Part shown: in pieces, positions 1 to 6,604 of the stretch | How the letters are laid out: every line of letters starts with the position of its first letter | Position numbering within the stretch: the first letter of the stretch is position 1 | Origin: Kitasatospora fiedleri | Lineage (GTDB): Bacteria > Actinomycetota > Actinomycetes > Streptomycetales > Streptomycetaceae | Reading direction: 5' to 3' | DNA: 64,000 bases | Assembly (NCBI RefSeq): GCF_948472415.1 | Contig: NZ_OX419519.1 | Coordinates: 6,849,001-6,913,000 of the forward strand | Notes under the pieces: model-generated | Told to the model about the DNA's origin: nothing | The model's database searches: none | The model's input: the letters and a program-made list of their open reading frames with translations, nothing else | Program-made: the position numbers and the translations under genes

Positions 1-1353
1 GGTCCGGGGGCCGCCCGGCCGCACGGCACCGAACCGAACAACTGGGGCTCGTTCTTCTCCGGCCCGGCCTGGACGTACGACGAGGCGTCCGGCGCGTACT
101 ACCTGCACCTGTTCGCCCCCGGGCAGCCGGACCTCAACTGGGAGGAACCGGCGATGCGGCAGGCGGTGTACGCGATGATGCGCTGGTGGCTGGAGCGGGG
201 CGTGGACGGCTTCCGGATGGACGTCGTCAACCTGATCTCCAAGGACCCGGCCCTGCCGGACGGCCCGCTGCGCGGCGACGGCCCGTACGGCGACGGCTCG
301 CCGTCCTACCTCTGCGGGCCGAGGGTGCACGAGTACCTCCAGGAGATGCACCGCGAGGTGTTCGCCCACCACCCGGGCCGGCTGCTGACGGTGGGGGAGA
401 TGCCGGGGGTGACGGTCGAGCAGGCGCGGCTGTTCACCGACCCGGCGCGGGCCGAGGTCGACATGGTCTTCCAGTTCGAGCACGTCAGCCTGGACCACGG
501 CCCCGGCGGGAAGTTCGACCCGAGGCCGCTGCGGCTCACCGACCTGAAGGCGTCCCTGGCCCGCTGGCAGCGGGGGCTGGCCGACACCGGCTGGAACAGC
601 CTGTACTGGAGCAACCACGACCAGCCCCGGATCGTCTCCCGGTTCGGCGACGACGGCCCCCGCCACCGGGCGCGCTCGGCCACCATGCTCGCCACCGTCC
701 TGCACCTGCACCGCGGCACCCCGTACGTCTACCAGGGCGAGGAACTGGGCATGACCAACGCCCCGTTCGCCTCGATCGACGACTTCCGCGACATCGAGTC
801 GCTCAACCACTACGCGCAGGCGCTCGCGGCCGGACAGGACCCGGAGCGGGTGCTGCGCGGGCTGCGGGCCATGGGCCGGGACAACGCCAGGACGCCGATG
901 CAGTGGGACGCCTCGCCCGGCGCCGGGTTCAGCACCGGCACCCCGTGGATCGCGGTCAACCCGAACCACACCACCGTCAACGCCGCCGACGCCCGGCGCG
1001 ACCCCGACTCGGTCTACCACCACTACCGTCGGCTGATCGCCCTGCGCCACCGCGAACCGGCCGTCGTGCACGGCGACTTCACCCCGCTGCTGCCCGAGGA
1101 CGAGCGGGTGTACGCCTTCACCCGCCACCACCGCGGCACCACCCTGCTCGTCCTCGGCAACTTCACCGGCGAGCACGTGCCGGTCGACCTGCCGCCGCGC
1201 TGGCGGGACGCCGAGCTGCTCCTCGGCAACCTGCCCGCCGCCGACGCCCCGCAGCCCGGCGCCACCCCGCAGCCCGGCGCCCCCACCGTCCTGGCGCCCT
1301 GGGAGGCCCGTGTGCACCGACTCACCGAGACCGAAGGGGAGAACGCCCGATGA
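1..1353 (+). CDS. GH13 alpha-glucosidase, 5'-truncated by window edge
   Basis: Reading frame 1 is open from the first base and encodes the C-terminal two thirds of a GH13 oligo-1,6-glucosidase/alpha-glucosidase. Visible landmarks are NNWGSFFSG and QPDLNW near the start, the nucleophile Asp in GFRMDVVNL (about codon 74), the acid/base Glu in VGEMPG (about codon 133), and the transition-state Asp in SNHDQPR (about codon 207). The C-terminal beta domain follows. These enzymes hydrolyse alpha-glucosidic bonds in the cytoplasm. The stop codon overlaps the start of the next GH13 gene (ATGA), so the two are translationally coupled. Family assignment is firm; exact substrate (maltose, isomaltose, trehalose) is not determined. 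Confidence 0.9.
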   Translation, partial: GPGAARPHGTEPNNWGSFFSGPAWTYDEASGAYYLHLFAPGQPDLNWEEPAMRQAVYAMMRWWLERGVDGFRMDVVNLISKDPALPDGPLRGDGPYGDGSPSYLCGPRVHEYLQEMHREVFAHHPGRLLTVGEMPGVTVEQARLFTDPARAEVDMVFQFEHVSLDHGPGGKFDPRPLRLTDLKASLARWQRGLADTGWNSLYWSNHDQPRIVSRFGDDGPRHRARSATMLATVLHLHRGTPYVYQGEELGMTNAPFASIDDFRDIESLNHYAQALAAGQDPERVLRGLRAMGRDNARTPMQWDASPGAGFSTGTPWIAVNPNHTTVNAADARRDPDSVYHHYRRLIALRHREPAVVHGDFTPLLPEDERVYAFTRHHRGTTLLVLGNFTGEHVPVDLPPRWRDAELLLGNLPAADAPQPGATPQPGAPTVLAPWEARVHRLTETEGENAR

Positions 1354-2996
1354 GACTGACCGAGACCTCCGACCTGTGGTGGAAGAACGCCGTCGTCTAC
1401 TGCCTGGACGTCGAGACCTTCCAGGACGGGAACGGCGACGGCGTCGGCGACTTCGTCGGCCTCACCCAGCGGGTCGACCACCTGGTCCGGCTCGGCGTGA
1501 CCTGCCTGTGGCTGATGCCCTTCCACCCGACCCGCGAGCGCGACGACGGCTACGACATCACCGACTACTACGCCGTCGACCCCCGGCTGGGCACCCTCGG
1601 CGAGTTCACCGAGTTCGTCCGCACCGCCCGCGACCGGGGCCTGCGGGTCATCGCCGACCTGGTCGTCAACCACACCTCCGACCACCACCCGTGGTTCCAG
1701 GACGCCTGCTCCGGCCGGGACGCCCGCCGGCGCGACTGGTACGTGTGGTGCGACACCCCGCCCGCGGACGGCCCGCAGGGCATCACCTTCCCCGACGCCG
1801 AGCAGAGCCTGTGGCAGTACCACGAGCCCACCGGCCAGTACTACTTCCACCGCTTCTACAAGGAACAGCCCGACCTCAACGTCACCAACGCCGAGGTCCG
1901 CGACGAGATAGCCAGGATCATGGGCTTCTGGACGCAGCTGGGCCTGTCCGGCTTCCGGGTCGACGCGGTGCCGTTCCTGCTGGAGACCGCCGGACAGGTG
2001 GACGCCGACGACCTGCCCGACCCGCACGCGTACCTGGCCGACCTGCGGGCCTTCCTCGGCCGCCGCAACGGCGAGGCGATGCTGCTCGGCGAGGTCAACC
2101 TGCCCTACGACGACACGCTCAGGTTCTTCGGCGACCCCGCCTCGGGCGGCGACGAGCTGACGATGTGCTTCGACTTCATCGGCATGCAGCGGATGTACCT
2201 GGCGATGGCCCGGCAGCGGGCCGCCCCGCTGGCCGACGCGCTGCGCGAACGCCCCCGGCCGCCCCGCGACGCGCACTGGGCCACCTTCGTGCGCAACCAC
2301 GACGAACTCACCCTCGACAAGCTCTCCAAGACCGAACGCGACGAGGTCTTCGCGGCGTTCGGCCCCGAGGCCGACATGCAGCTGTACGGCCGCGGCCTGC
2401 GCCGCCGACTGCCCCCCATGGTCGGCGGCGACCGCCGCCGGATCGACCTCGCCTACAGCCTGCTGTTCACCCTGCCCGGCACACCCGTGCTCTTCTACGG
2501 CGAGGAGATCGGCATGGGCGAGAACCTCGCCGCCGACGGACGGCTCGCCGTCCGCACCCCCATGCAGTGGACGCCGGAACCCCACGCGGGCTTCTCCGAC
2601 GCCGACCCGGCCCGCTACCCCCGGCCGCTGACCCGGGGCGCCTACGGCCCCGAGCACGTCAACGTCCGCGACCAGGCCCACGACCCGGACTCGCTGCTGA
2701 CCCGGATGCGCTCCTTCGCCCAGGGCTACCGCGAGGCCCCCGAACTGGCCTGGGGCCGCTGCGAGATCCTCGACGCGGGCGACCCCGCCGTCCTCGCCCA
2801 CCTCAGCTCCACCCGAGACGGGGCCGTCCTGGTGCTGCACAACTTCGCCGACCGGCCCGCCACCGCCACCCCCGCCGGGGTGCCCGACGGCCCACTGACC
2901 GACGTCCTCACCGGGGCCGCCGTCGAGCAGACCGGCGCGCCGCGCGTCGAGCTGCCGCCGTACGGCTACCGCTGGCTGCGGGTCGGCGAGCCCTGA
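1350..2996 (+). CDS. GH13 alpha-amylase family protein, trehalose-synthase-like
   Basis: A 548-residue protein of the GH13 superfamily. The opening (LWWKNAVVYCLDVETFQDGN) resembles trehalose synthase TreS. The catalytic triad is complete: Asp205 in GFRVDAVPFL, Glu248 in LLGEVN and Asp318 in FVRNHDEL. The ATG overlaps the TGA of the upstream glucosidase, so the pair forms an operon for alpha-glucan or disaccharide turnover. TreS would interconvert maltose and trehalose; this protein lacks a fused maltokinase domain, and 548 residues is typical of TreS alone. A strong hairpin begins at its stop codon. It could instead be a hydrolase of the same fold. Confidence 0.88.
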   Translation: MRLTETSDLWWKNAVVYCLDVETFQDGNGDGVGDFVGLTQRVDHLVRLGVTCLWLMPFHPTRERDDGYDITDYYAVDPRLGTLGEFTEFVRTARDRGLRVIADLVVNHTSDHHPWFQDACSGRDARRRDWYVWCDTPPADGPQGITFPDAEQSLWQYHEPTGQYYFHRFYKEQPDLNVTNAEVRDEIARIMGFWTQLGLSGFRVDAVPFLLETAGQVDADDLPDPHAYLADLRAFLGRRNGEAMLLGEVNLPYDDTLRFFGDPASGGDELTMCFDFIGMQRMYLAMARQRAAPLADALRERPRPPRDAHWATFVRNHDELTLDKLSKTERDEVFAAFGPEADMQLYGRGLRRRLPPMVGGDRRRIDLAYSLLFTLPGTPVLFYGEEIGMGENLAADGRLAVRTPMQWTPEPHAGFSDADPARYPRPLTRGAYGPEHVNVRDQAHDPDSLLTRMRSFAQGYREAPELAWGRCEILDAGDPAVLAHLSSTRDGAVLVLHNFADRPATATPAGVPDGPLTDVLTGAAVEQTGAPRVELPPYGYRWLRVGEP

Positions 2997-3040
2997 CCGG
3001 TGCGCCGGGCCGTCACCGAACGGCCCGGCGCACCGGTCAG
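2993..3040. terminator. bidirectional hairpin terminator
   Basis: A perfect 21-bp inverted repeat (arms 2993-3013 and 3020-3040) with a 6-nt loop. Each arm includes the stop codon of one of two convergent genes (2996 on plus, 3037 on minus). There is no T tract, as is common for Streptomyces terminators. Confidence 0.8.
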
Positions 3041-3408
3041 AGCCGCTCCTCCAGGCGGATCGCCTCGCGCAGGCCCCGGTGGGCCCGGTCGCCGCTGCCC
3101 GCGTGCTGCTCCAGCAGGGCGGCGGCGATGGCGTCCAGCTTGCGCTGCAGCGCGTGCTCCGCGCGGCGCTCCGCGTTCTTCAGCAGGGCCAGCAGCACCA
3201 GCGTCACGGCGGTCATCACGTCCCCCGCGAGGATCTGCCACTCGGTGGACAGACCCAGCGCGTGCACCACGAAGAAACCCGCCACCAGCAGCAGGCAGAA
3301 CACCGAGAACACCGGCGAGCCGGTCAGGTTGGACGCGGACTCGGCCAGCCGCTCGAACCGGCCCCGCCCGCCGTCGGTGCGCTCGGCGGGGTGCGGGAAG
3401 ACCGTCAT
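3037..3408 (-). CDS. low-affinity iron permease family protein
   Basis: A 123-residue protein matching the bacterial low-affinity iron permease (Fet4-like) family: a charged N-terminus ending in FERLAESASNLTGS, a hydrophobic hairpin (VFSVFCLLLVAGFFVVHALG, then ILAGDVMTAVTLVLLALL), and a polar helix ending in ERL. The family is named from yeast Fet4, but the bacterial members are much shorter and their transport activity is not established. It lies 37 nt downstream of the SDR gene in the same orientation, suggesting one transcript. Confidence 0.8.
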   Translation of the reverse strand: MTVFPHPAERTDGGRGRFERLAESASNLTGSPVFSVFCLLLVAGFFVVHALGLSTEWQILAGDVMTAVTLVLLALLKNAERRAEHALQRKLDAIAAALLEQHAGSGDRAHRGLREAIRLEERL

Positions 3409-3445
3409 GCCGCCCTCCCCGCCCCGGCGCGCGCCGCCGCGCCCG

Positions 3446-4459
3446 TCACCGCCGCCGCCCGGCGTAGCAGCCGAGGGCCACGGCCGCGGCCGTGGCGGCG
3501 CACGCCCCGGCGACGGCGGCCCGGTGGGTGGTGGCCCACAGCTGCGGGCTCCGACCGCTGGAGCGGCCGGTGAAGCGGCCGCGCGCGCCGTGGTCCTCCC
3601 GGCCGTCCGCGGGCTTCCACAGGTTGGCGGGATCGGTGTCGCGGCGCGGCTGGTCGGTCTGCTGGGAGTCGAGCCCGGTCCGGGCCAGGTAGCGGTCCAG
3701 CAGCCCCGGCACCACCGCGTTGGCGACCAGGGTGGCCACCGTGCTGCCGCCCACCCAGTACTCGCGCCGCCCCGGACGGTCCGCCGCGCGGAGGACCGCG
3801 CGGGCCGCCACCTCGGGCTGGTAGATCGGCGGGACGGGCTGCGCGCGCTTCGGCAGCCGGGAGAGCACCCAGTCGAACTGCGGGGTGTTCACGGCCGGCA
3901 TCTGCACCATCGTGGTGCGCACCCCCGAACCGGCGGCCAGCAACTCGCAGCGCAGCGCCTCGTGCCAGCCCTGCAGGGCGTGCTTGGCCCCGCTGTAGGC
4001 GCTCTGGTAGGGGATGCCCCGGTAGGCGAGGGCGGAGCCGACGTGCACCAGCGTCCCGCGGTCGCGCGGCAGCATGCGGCGCAGCGCGGCCCGGGTGGCG
4101 TACACGTAGCCGAGGTAGCTCACCTCGGTGACCCGGCGGAACTCCTCCGCCGAGATCTCGGTGAAGGGCGCGAAGACGGAGGTGAACGCGTCGTTCACCC
4201 ACACGTCGATCGGCCCGAGTTCGCGCTCGACGTGTTCGGCGGCGGCCTCGACGGCCCGCGGATCGCTGACGTCGGCCTCGATCACGAGGGCGGTCGTGCC
4301 CGCCTTCCGGGCCTCGGCGGCGGCGGCCTCCAGCCCCGCGCGGCCGCGGGCGATCAGGGCGAGGCGGTCGCCGCGCCCGGCGAACGCCTCGACGCACGCC
4401 CGTCCGATTCCTGCGCTGGCACCGGTGATCACCACGATGCGTGAAGTGGGTGCGGTCAT
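3446..4459 (-). CDS. SDR-family oxidoreductase with C-terminal membrane anchor
   Basis: A 337-residue short-chain dehydrogenase. The Rossmann motif TGASAGIG is at about residues 11-18. The catalytic Ser/Tyr/Lys lie in GSALAYRG and YSGAKHAL. After the SDR core come a polar linker and a hydrophobic C-terminal stretch (AAVAGACAATAAAVALGCYA), which suggests membrane attachment. The start was chosen at ATG 4459, directly before RIVVITGASAGIG. Upstream codons in this frame are a low-complexity Arg/Ser/Trp translation of a tandem repeat and are not credible protein. Substrate unknown. Confidence 0.85.
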   Translation of the reverse strand: MTAPTSRIVVITGASAGIGRACVEAFAGRGDRLALIARGRAGLEAAAAEARKAGTTALVIEADVSDPRAVEAAAEHVERELGPIDVWVNDAFTSVFAPFTEISAEEFRRVTEVSYLGYVYATRAALRRMLPRDRGTLVHVGSALAYRGIPYQSAYSGAKHALQGWHEALRCELLAAGSGVRTTMVQMPAVNTPQFDWVLSRLPKRAQPVPPIYQPEVAARAVLRAADRPGRREYWVGGSTVATLVANAVVPGLLDRYLARTGLDSQQTDQPRRDTDPANLWKPADGREDHGARGRFTGRSSGRSPQLWATTHRAAVAGACAATAAAVALGCYAGRRR

Positions 4460-4550
4460 GCCCTGTGGTGTGTCCGGTAGTTCGCCCGGCAAACCGGTCG
4501 GGCCGGGAGCCGCCGCCCGCGCCCCCGCTCCGGCCGACCGCGGCCGTGAC

Positions 4551-4650
4551 CGCCACCGCAACGACCACCGCAACGACCACCGCAACGACCACCGCAACGA
4601 CCACCGCGACGACCACCGTGACGACGACCGCGACCGTGACCGTGACGACC
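4551..4650. repeat. 12-bp tandem repeat (CGCAACGACCAC units)
   Basis: About six to seven near-identical 12-bp units of the form CGCAACGACCAC run head to tail, then degrade into CGTGACCGTGACGACGACCG. The block lies between the divergent SDR gene (start 4459) and the first tRNA-like element (4706). The spacing is far too short for CRISPR. Every frame gives low-complexity protein, so it is treated as non-coding. Confidence 0.8.
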
Positions 4651-4705
4651 GGGCCGCGCAAAAGGGTTTCCGCACGTTCCGGGCGTGCCGTTAGCATCGC
4701 TGTCA

Positions 4706-4785
4706 CCTCCCGGGCGTGCGCGCAGAGGCAGTCGCACCGCCACGGCATGGCGGACCACGCCGGTTCGAATCCGGCCCCCGGGAGG
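4706..4785 (+). ncRNA. tRNA-like element 1 (degenerate, anticodon position GGC)
   Basis: It folds as a cloverleaf. A 9-bp outer stem pairs 4706-4714 with 4777-4785. The D-like arm (GCGC, loop AGAGGCAG, TCGC) covers 4720-4735. A perfect 5-bp anticodon stem (CCGCC/GGCGG) has a 7-nt loop at 4742-4748. A 5-nt variable region leads to a perfect T arm (GCCGG-TTCGAAT-CCGGC, 4759-4775). Odd points: the acceptor stem is 9 bp, 5 nt rather than 2 nt separate acceptor and D stem, and position 33 is C where U is almost invariant. The anticodon position reads GGC (Ala). It is unlikely to be an ordinary decoding tRNA. The T arm is identical to that of element 4. Confidence 0.5.
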
Positions 4786-4791
4786 CCCGGG

Positions 4792-4863
4792 GGCCCCGTG
4801 GCGCAGCGGCGGACGCGCCGCACCGCCCGTGCGGAGCACGCCGGTCCGCCCTCCGCTCGGGCC
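4792..4863 (+). ncRNA. tRNA-like element 2 (degenerate, anticodon position GCC)
   Basis: It starts 6 nt after element 1 and follows the same layout as the other three. Acceptor 4792-4798 pairs with 4857-4863 (5 Watson-Crick plus 1 G-U of 7). The D arm is GCGC/ACGC with loop AGCGGCGG and the C-A mismatch at 13:22 also seen in elements 3 and 4. A perfect 5-bp anticodon stem (CCGCA/TGCGG) is at 4818-4834, and the T stem 5' strand is GCCGG. The T loop (TCCGCCC) and T stem 3' strand are not canonical, and position 33 is C. It appears to be a decayed or specialised relative of elements 3 and 4. Confidence 0.4.
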
Positions 4864-4906
4864 CGCCGTCCGCCGCCCCGCCGCACCCCCTCCGGAGGAC
4901 CGTCCG

Positions 4907-6337
4907 ATGAGCACGACCCCGCCCCGCCCCGGGGAGGAGCCGGACGAGGCCGAACTCGCCGCCTTCGAGCGGACGCTGGGCCGCCTGTGGCTGCTGCCCG
5001 CCGACCACCCGGTGCGGCTGCGGGCCGAACGCGGCGCCGAGTCCTTCGTCCGGGACGGCCGGCACACCCGCCGCCGGGCCCGCCGCACCGAGACCGCCCG
5101 GGCCGACGCCGACCTGGTCGGCGCCACCGCCACCGGCGGCACCGCCCGCCGGGAGGACGCACCGCTGCCCACCGCCGCCGGGCACACCCCGATCGGCGAC
5201 CTCGCCCGCCCGCAGCGCTGCTACGTCTGCAAGCAGCACTACCGGCAGGTCGACGGCTTCTACCACCGGCTGTGCCCCGACTGCGCCGCCGACCACACCG
5301 CCCGCCGCGCGCTCAGCACCGACCTGACCGGCCGACGGGTGCTGCTCACCGGCGGACGCGTCAAGATCGGCTTCCAGCTGGCCCTGATGATGCTCCGCGA
5401 CGGCGCCGAACTCGTCGTCACCAGCCGCTTCCCGCACGACACCCTGCGCCGCTTCCGGGCCGCCGAGGGCAGCGACCGCTGGCTGGACCGGCTGCGGATC
5501 GTCGGCATCGACCTGCGCGACCCGCGCCAGGTGCTCGGCCTGTGCGAGCAACTCCGCGCAGAGGGAAGGCCGTTGGACATCCTGGTGAACAACGCCGCGC
5601 AGACCCTGCGCCGCCCGCCCGAGTCGTACGCCCTGCTGGCGGCCGGCGAGACCGCTGGGACCCGTGAACTCGGTGAGGCCGGCGAGACCGGCGCGGTCCC
5701 GGCCCGGATCGGGTACGCGCCCGGGTTCCGTCCGATGCCCGCACTCACCGCCGCCTGGCCCGCCGCCGAACTCGCCGCCGACGAGACCGCGTCGGCGGCG
5801 AGCCGGGTCGACGCCGGGGCGGTGGACGAGGCCGGTCTGCTGCCGGACACCGCGCCGCGCAACTCCTGGTCGGCCACCCTCGGAGGGCTCGACCCGGCGG
5901 AGGTGCTGGAGACCCAGCTGGTCAACGCGCTCGCCCCGGCGCTGCTCTGCGACCGGCTGCTGCCGCTGCTGGAAGCCTCCCCGCACCCGTCCCGCTACAT
6001 CGTCAACGTGACGGCGGTGGAGGGCCGGTTCGCGGTCCGCAACAAGACCGCCGGCCACCCGCACACCAACATGGCCAAGGCCGCCCTCAACATGCTCACC
6101 CGCACCAGCGCCGCCGAACTCGCCGAGCGCGGCGTCCACATGTGCGCCGTCGACACCGGCTGGATCACCGACGAGAACCCGGCACCCAAGAAGTCCCGCC
6201 TGGCCGGTACGGGCTTCCGCACCCCGCTGGACGTCGTGGACGGCGCGGCCCGGGTGTACGACCCGATCGTGCGCGGCGAGGCGGGGGAGCCGTTCGTAGG
6301 CGTCTTCCTGAAGGATTATCGGGTGGCGGAGTGGTGA
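4907..6337 (+). CDS. divergent zinc-knuckle SDR-like protein
   Basis: A 476-residue protein starting at ATG 4907 behind a GGAGG. The N-terminal part (about 1-105) is charged. A C-x2-C-x14-C-x2-C cluster (CYVC ... CPDC, about 105-124) suggests a zinc knuckle or half-RING. An SDR-like Rossmann fold follows, with glycine motif TGGRVKIG (about 142) and VNNAAQ in place of NNAG. Where SDRs carry Ser and Tyr-x3-Lys, this has NVTAVEG and HTNMAKAALNM, so the catalytic Tyr is missing while the Lys is kept. It may bind a nucleotide without being a classical oxidoreductase. Two tRNA-like elements lie directly upstream and two directly downstream on the same strand, then an LRR gene. No function is assigned. 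Confidence 0.8.
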   Translation: MSTTPPRPGEEPDEAELAAFERTLGRLWLLPADHPVRLRAERGAESFVRDGRHTRRRARRTETARADADLVGATATGGTARREDAPLPTAAGHTPIGDLARPQRCYVCKQHYRQVDGFYHRLCPDCAADHTARRALSTDLTGRRVLLTGGRVKIGFQLALMMLRDGAELVVTSRFPHDTLRRFRAAEGSDRWLDRLRIVGIDLRDPRQVLGLCEQLRAEGRPLDILVNNAAQTLRRPPESYALLAAGETAGTRELGEAGETGAVPARIGYAPGFRPMPALTAAWPAAELAADETASAASRVDAGAVDEAGLLPDTAPRNSWSATLGGLDPAEVLETQLVNALAPALLCDRLLPLLEASPHPSRYIVNVTAVEGRFAVRNKTAGHPHTNMAKAALNMLTRTSAAELAERGVHMCAVDTGWITDENPAPKKSRLAGTGFRTPLDVVDGAARVYDPIVRGEAGEPFVGVFLKDYRVAEW

Positions 6338-6362
6338 GCGCGGCCCCTAGGATCACCGCGAC

Positions 6363-6435
6363 GGGGCCGTAGCACAGCGGTCGATGCGCCGGTCTCCAGA
6401 ACCGGAGGACGTCGGTTCGAATCCGACCGACCCCG
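6363..6435 (+). tRNA. tRNA-like element 3, anticodon CCA (Trp)
   Basis: A 73-nt cloverleaf. Acceptor GGGGCCG/CGACCCC pairs 6 of 7 (5:68 is C-A). T8 and A9 are present. The D arm is GCAC/ATGC with loop AGCGGTCG and a 13:22 mismatch. Anticodon stem CCGGT/ACCGG encloses loop CTCCAGA with U33 and anticodon CCA. The variable region has 5 nt, and the T arm is GTCGG-TTCGAAT-CCGAC. Discriminator is G73, as in bacterial tRNA-Trp. The anticodon arm resembles genuine tRNA-Trp, but position 37 is G rather than A. No CCA is encoded. It begins 25 nt after the SDR stop. It may be a low-scoring tRNA-Trp or a tRNA-derived regulatory RNA. Confidence 0.6.
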
Positions 6436-6446
6436 TCACCCGGAGT

Positions 6447-6519
6447 GGGGCCGTAGCACAGCGGCAGATGCGTCGACCTGCACAGTCGAAGGACGCCGGT
6501 TCGAATCCGGCCGGCCCCA
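6447..6519 (+). tRNA. tRNA-like element 4, anticodon GCA (Cys)
   Basis: A 73-nt cloverleaf that starts 11 nt after element 3. Its first 18 bases match element 3. The acceptor is perfect (GGGGCCG/CGGCCCC). The D arm is GCAC/ATGC with loop AGCGGCAG. Anticodon stem TCGAC/GTCGA encloses loop CTGCACA with U33 and anticodon GCA. The T arm is GCCGG-TTCGAAT-CCGGC, identical to element 1. The discriminator is A73, whereas bacterial cysteinyl-tRNA synthetase relies on U73, and position 37 is a pyrimidine, which is rare. Both argue against simple service as tRNA-Cys. The LRR gene starts 85 nt later. Confidence 0.6.
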
Positions 6520-6604
6520 CGCCCGGAGAAGCCCGATGGGGAAGCCCGAGGGGAAGCCCGGCGGAGCGGTCCGACGAGGGCACGCGGAGCGGCAAGGAGC
6601 GGGA

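Noticed and set aside
4551..4650. Possible CRISPR array
   Set aside because: The 12-bp units are contiguous with no spacers, and no cas genes are present.
4460..4675. N-terminal extension of the SDR at 3446-4459
   Set aside because: The extension is a low-complexity translation of the tandem repeat; the conserved SDR start lies directly after ATG 4459.
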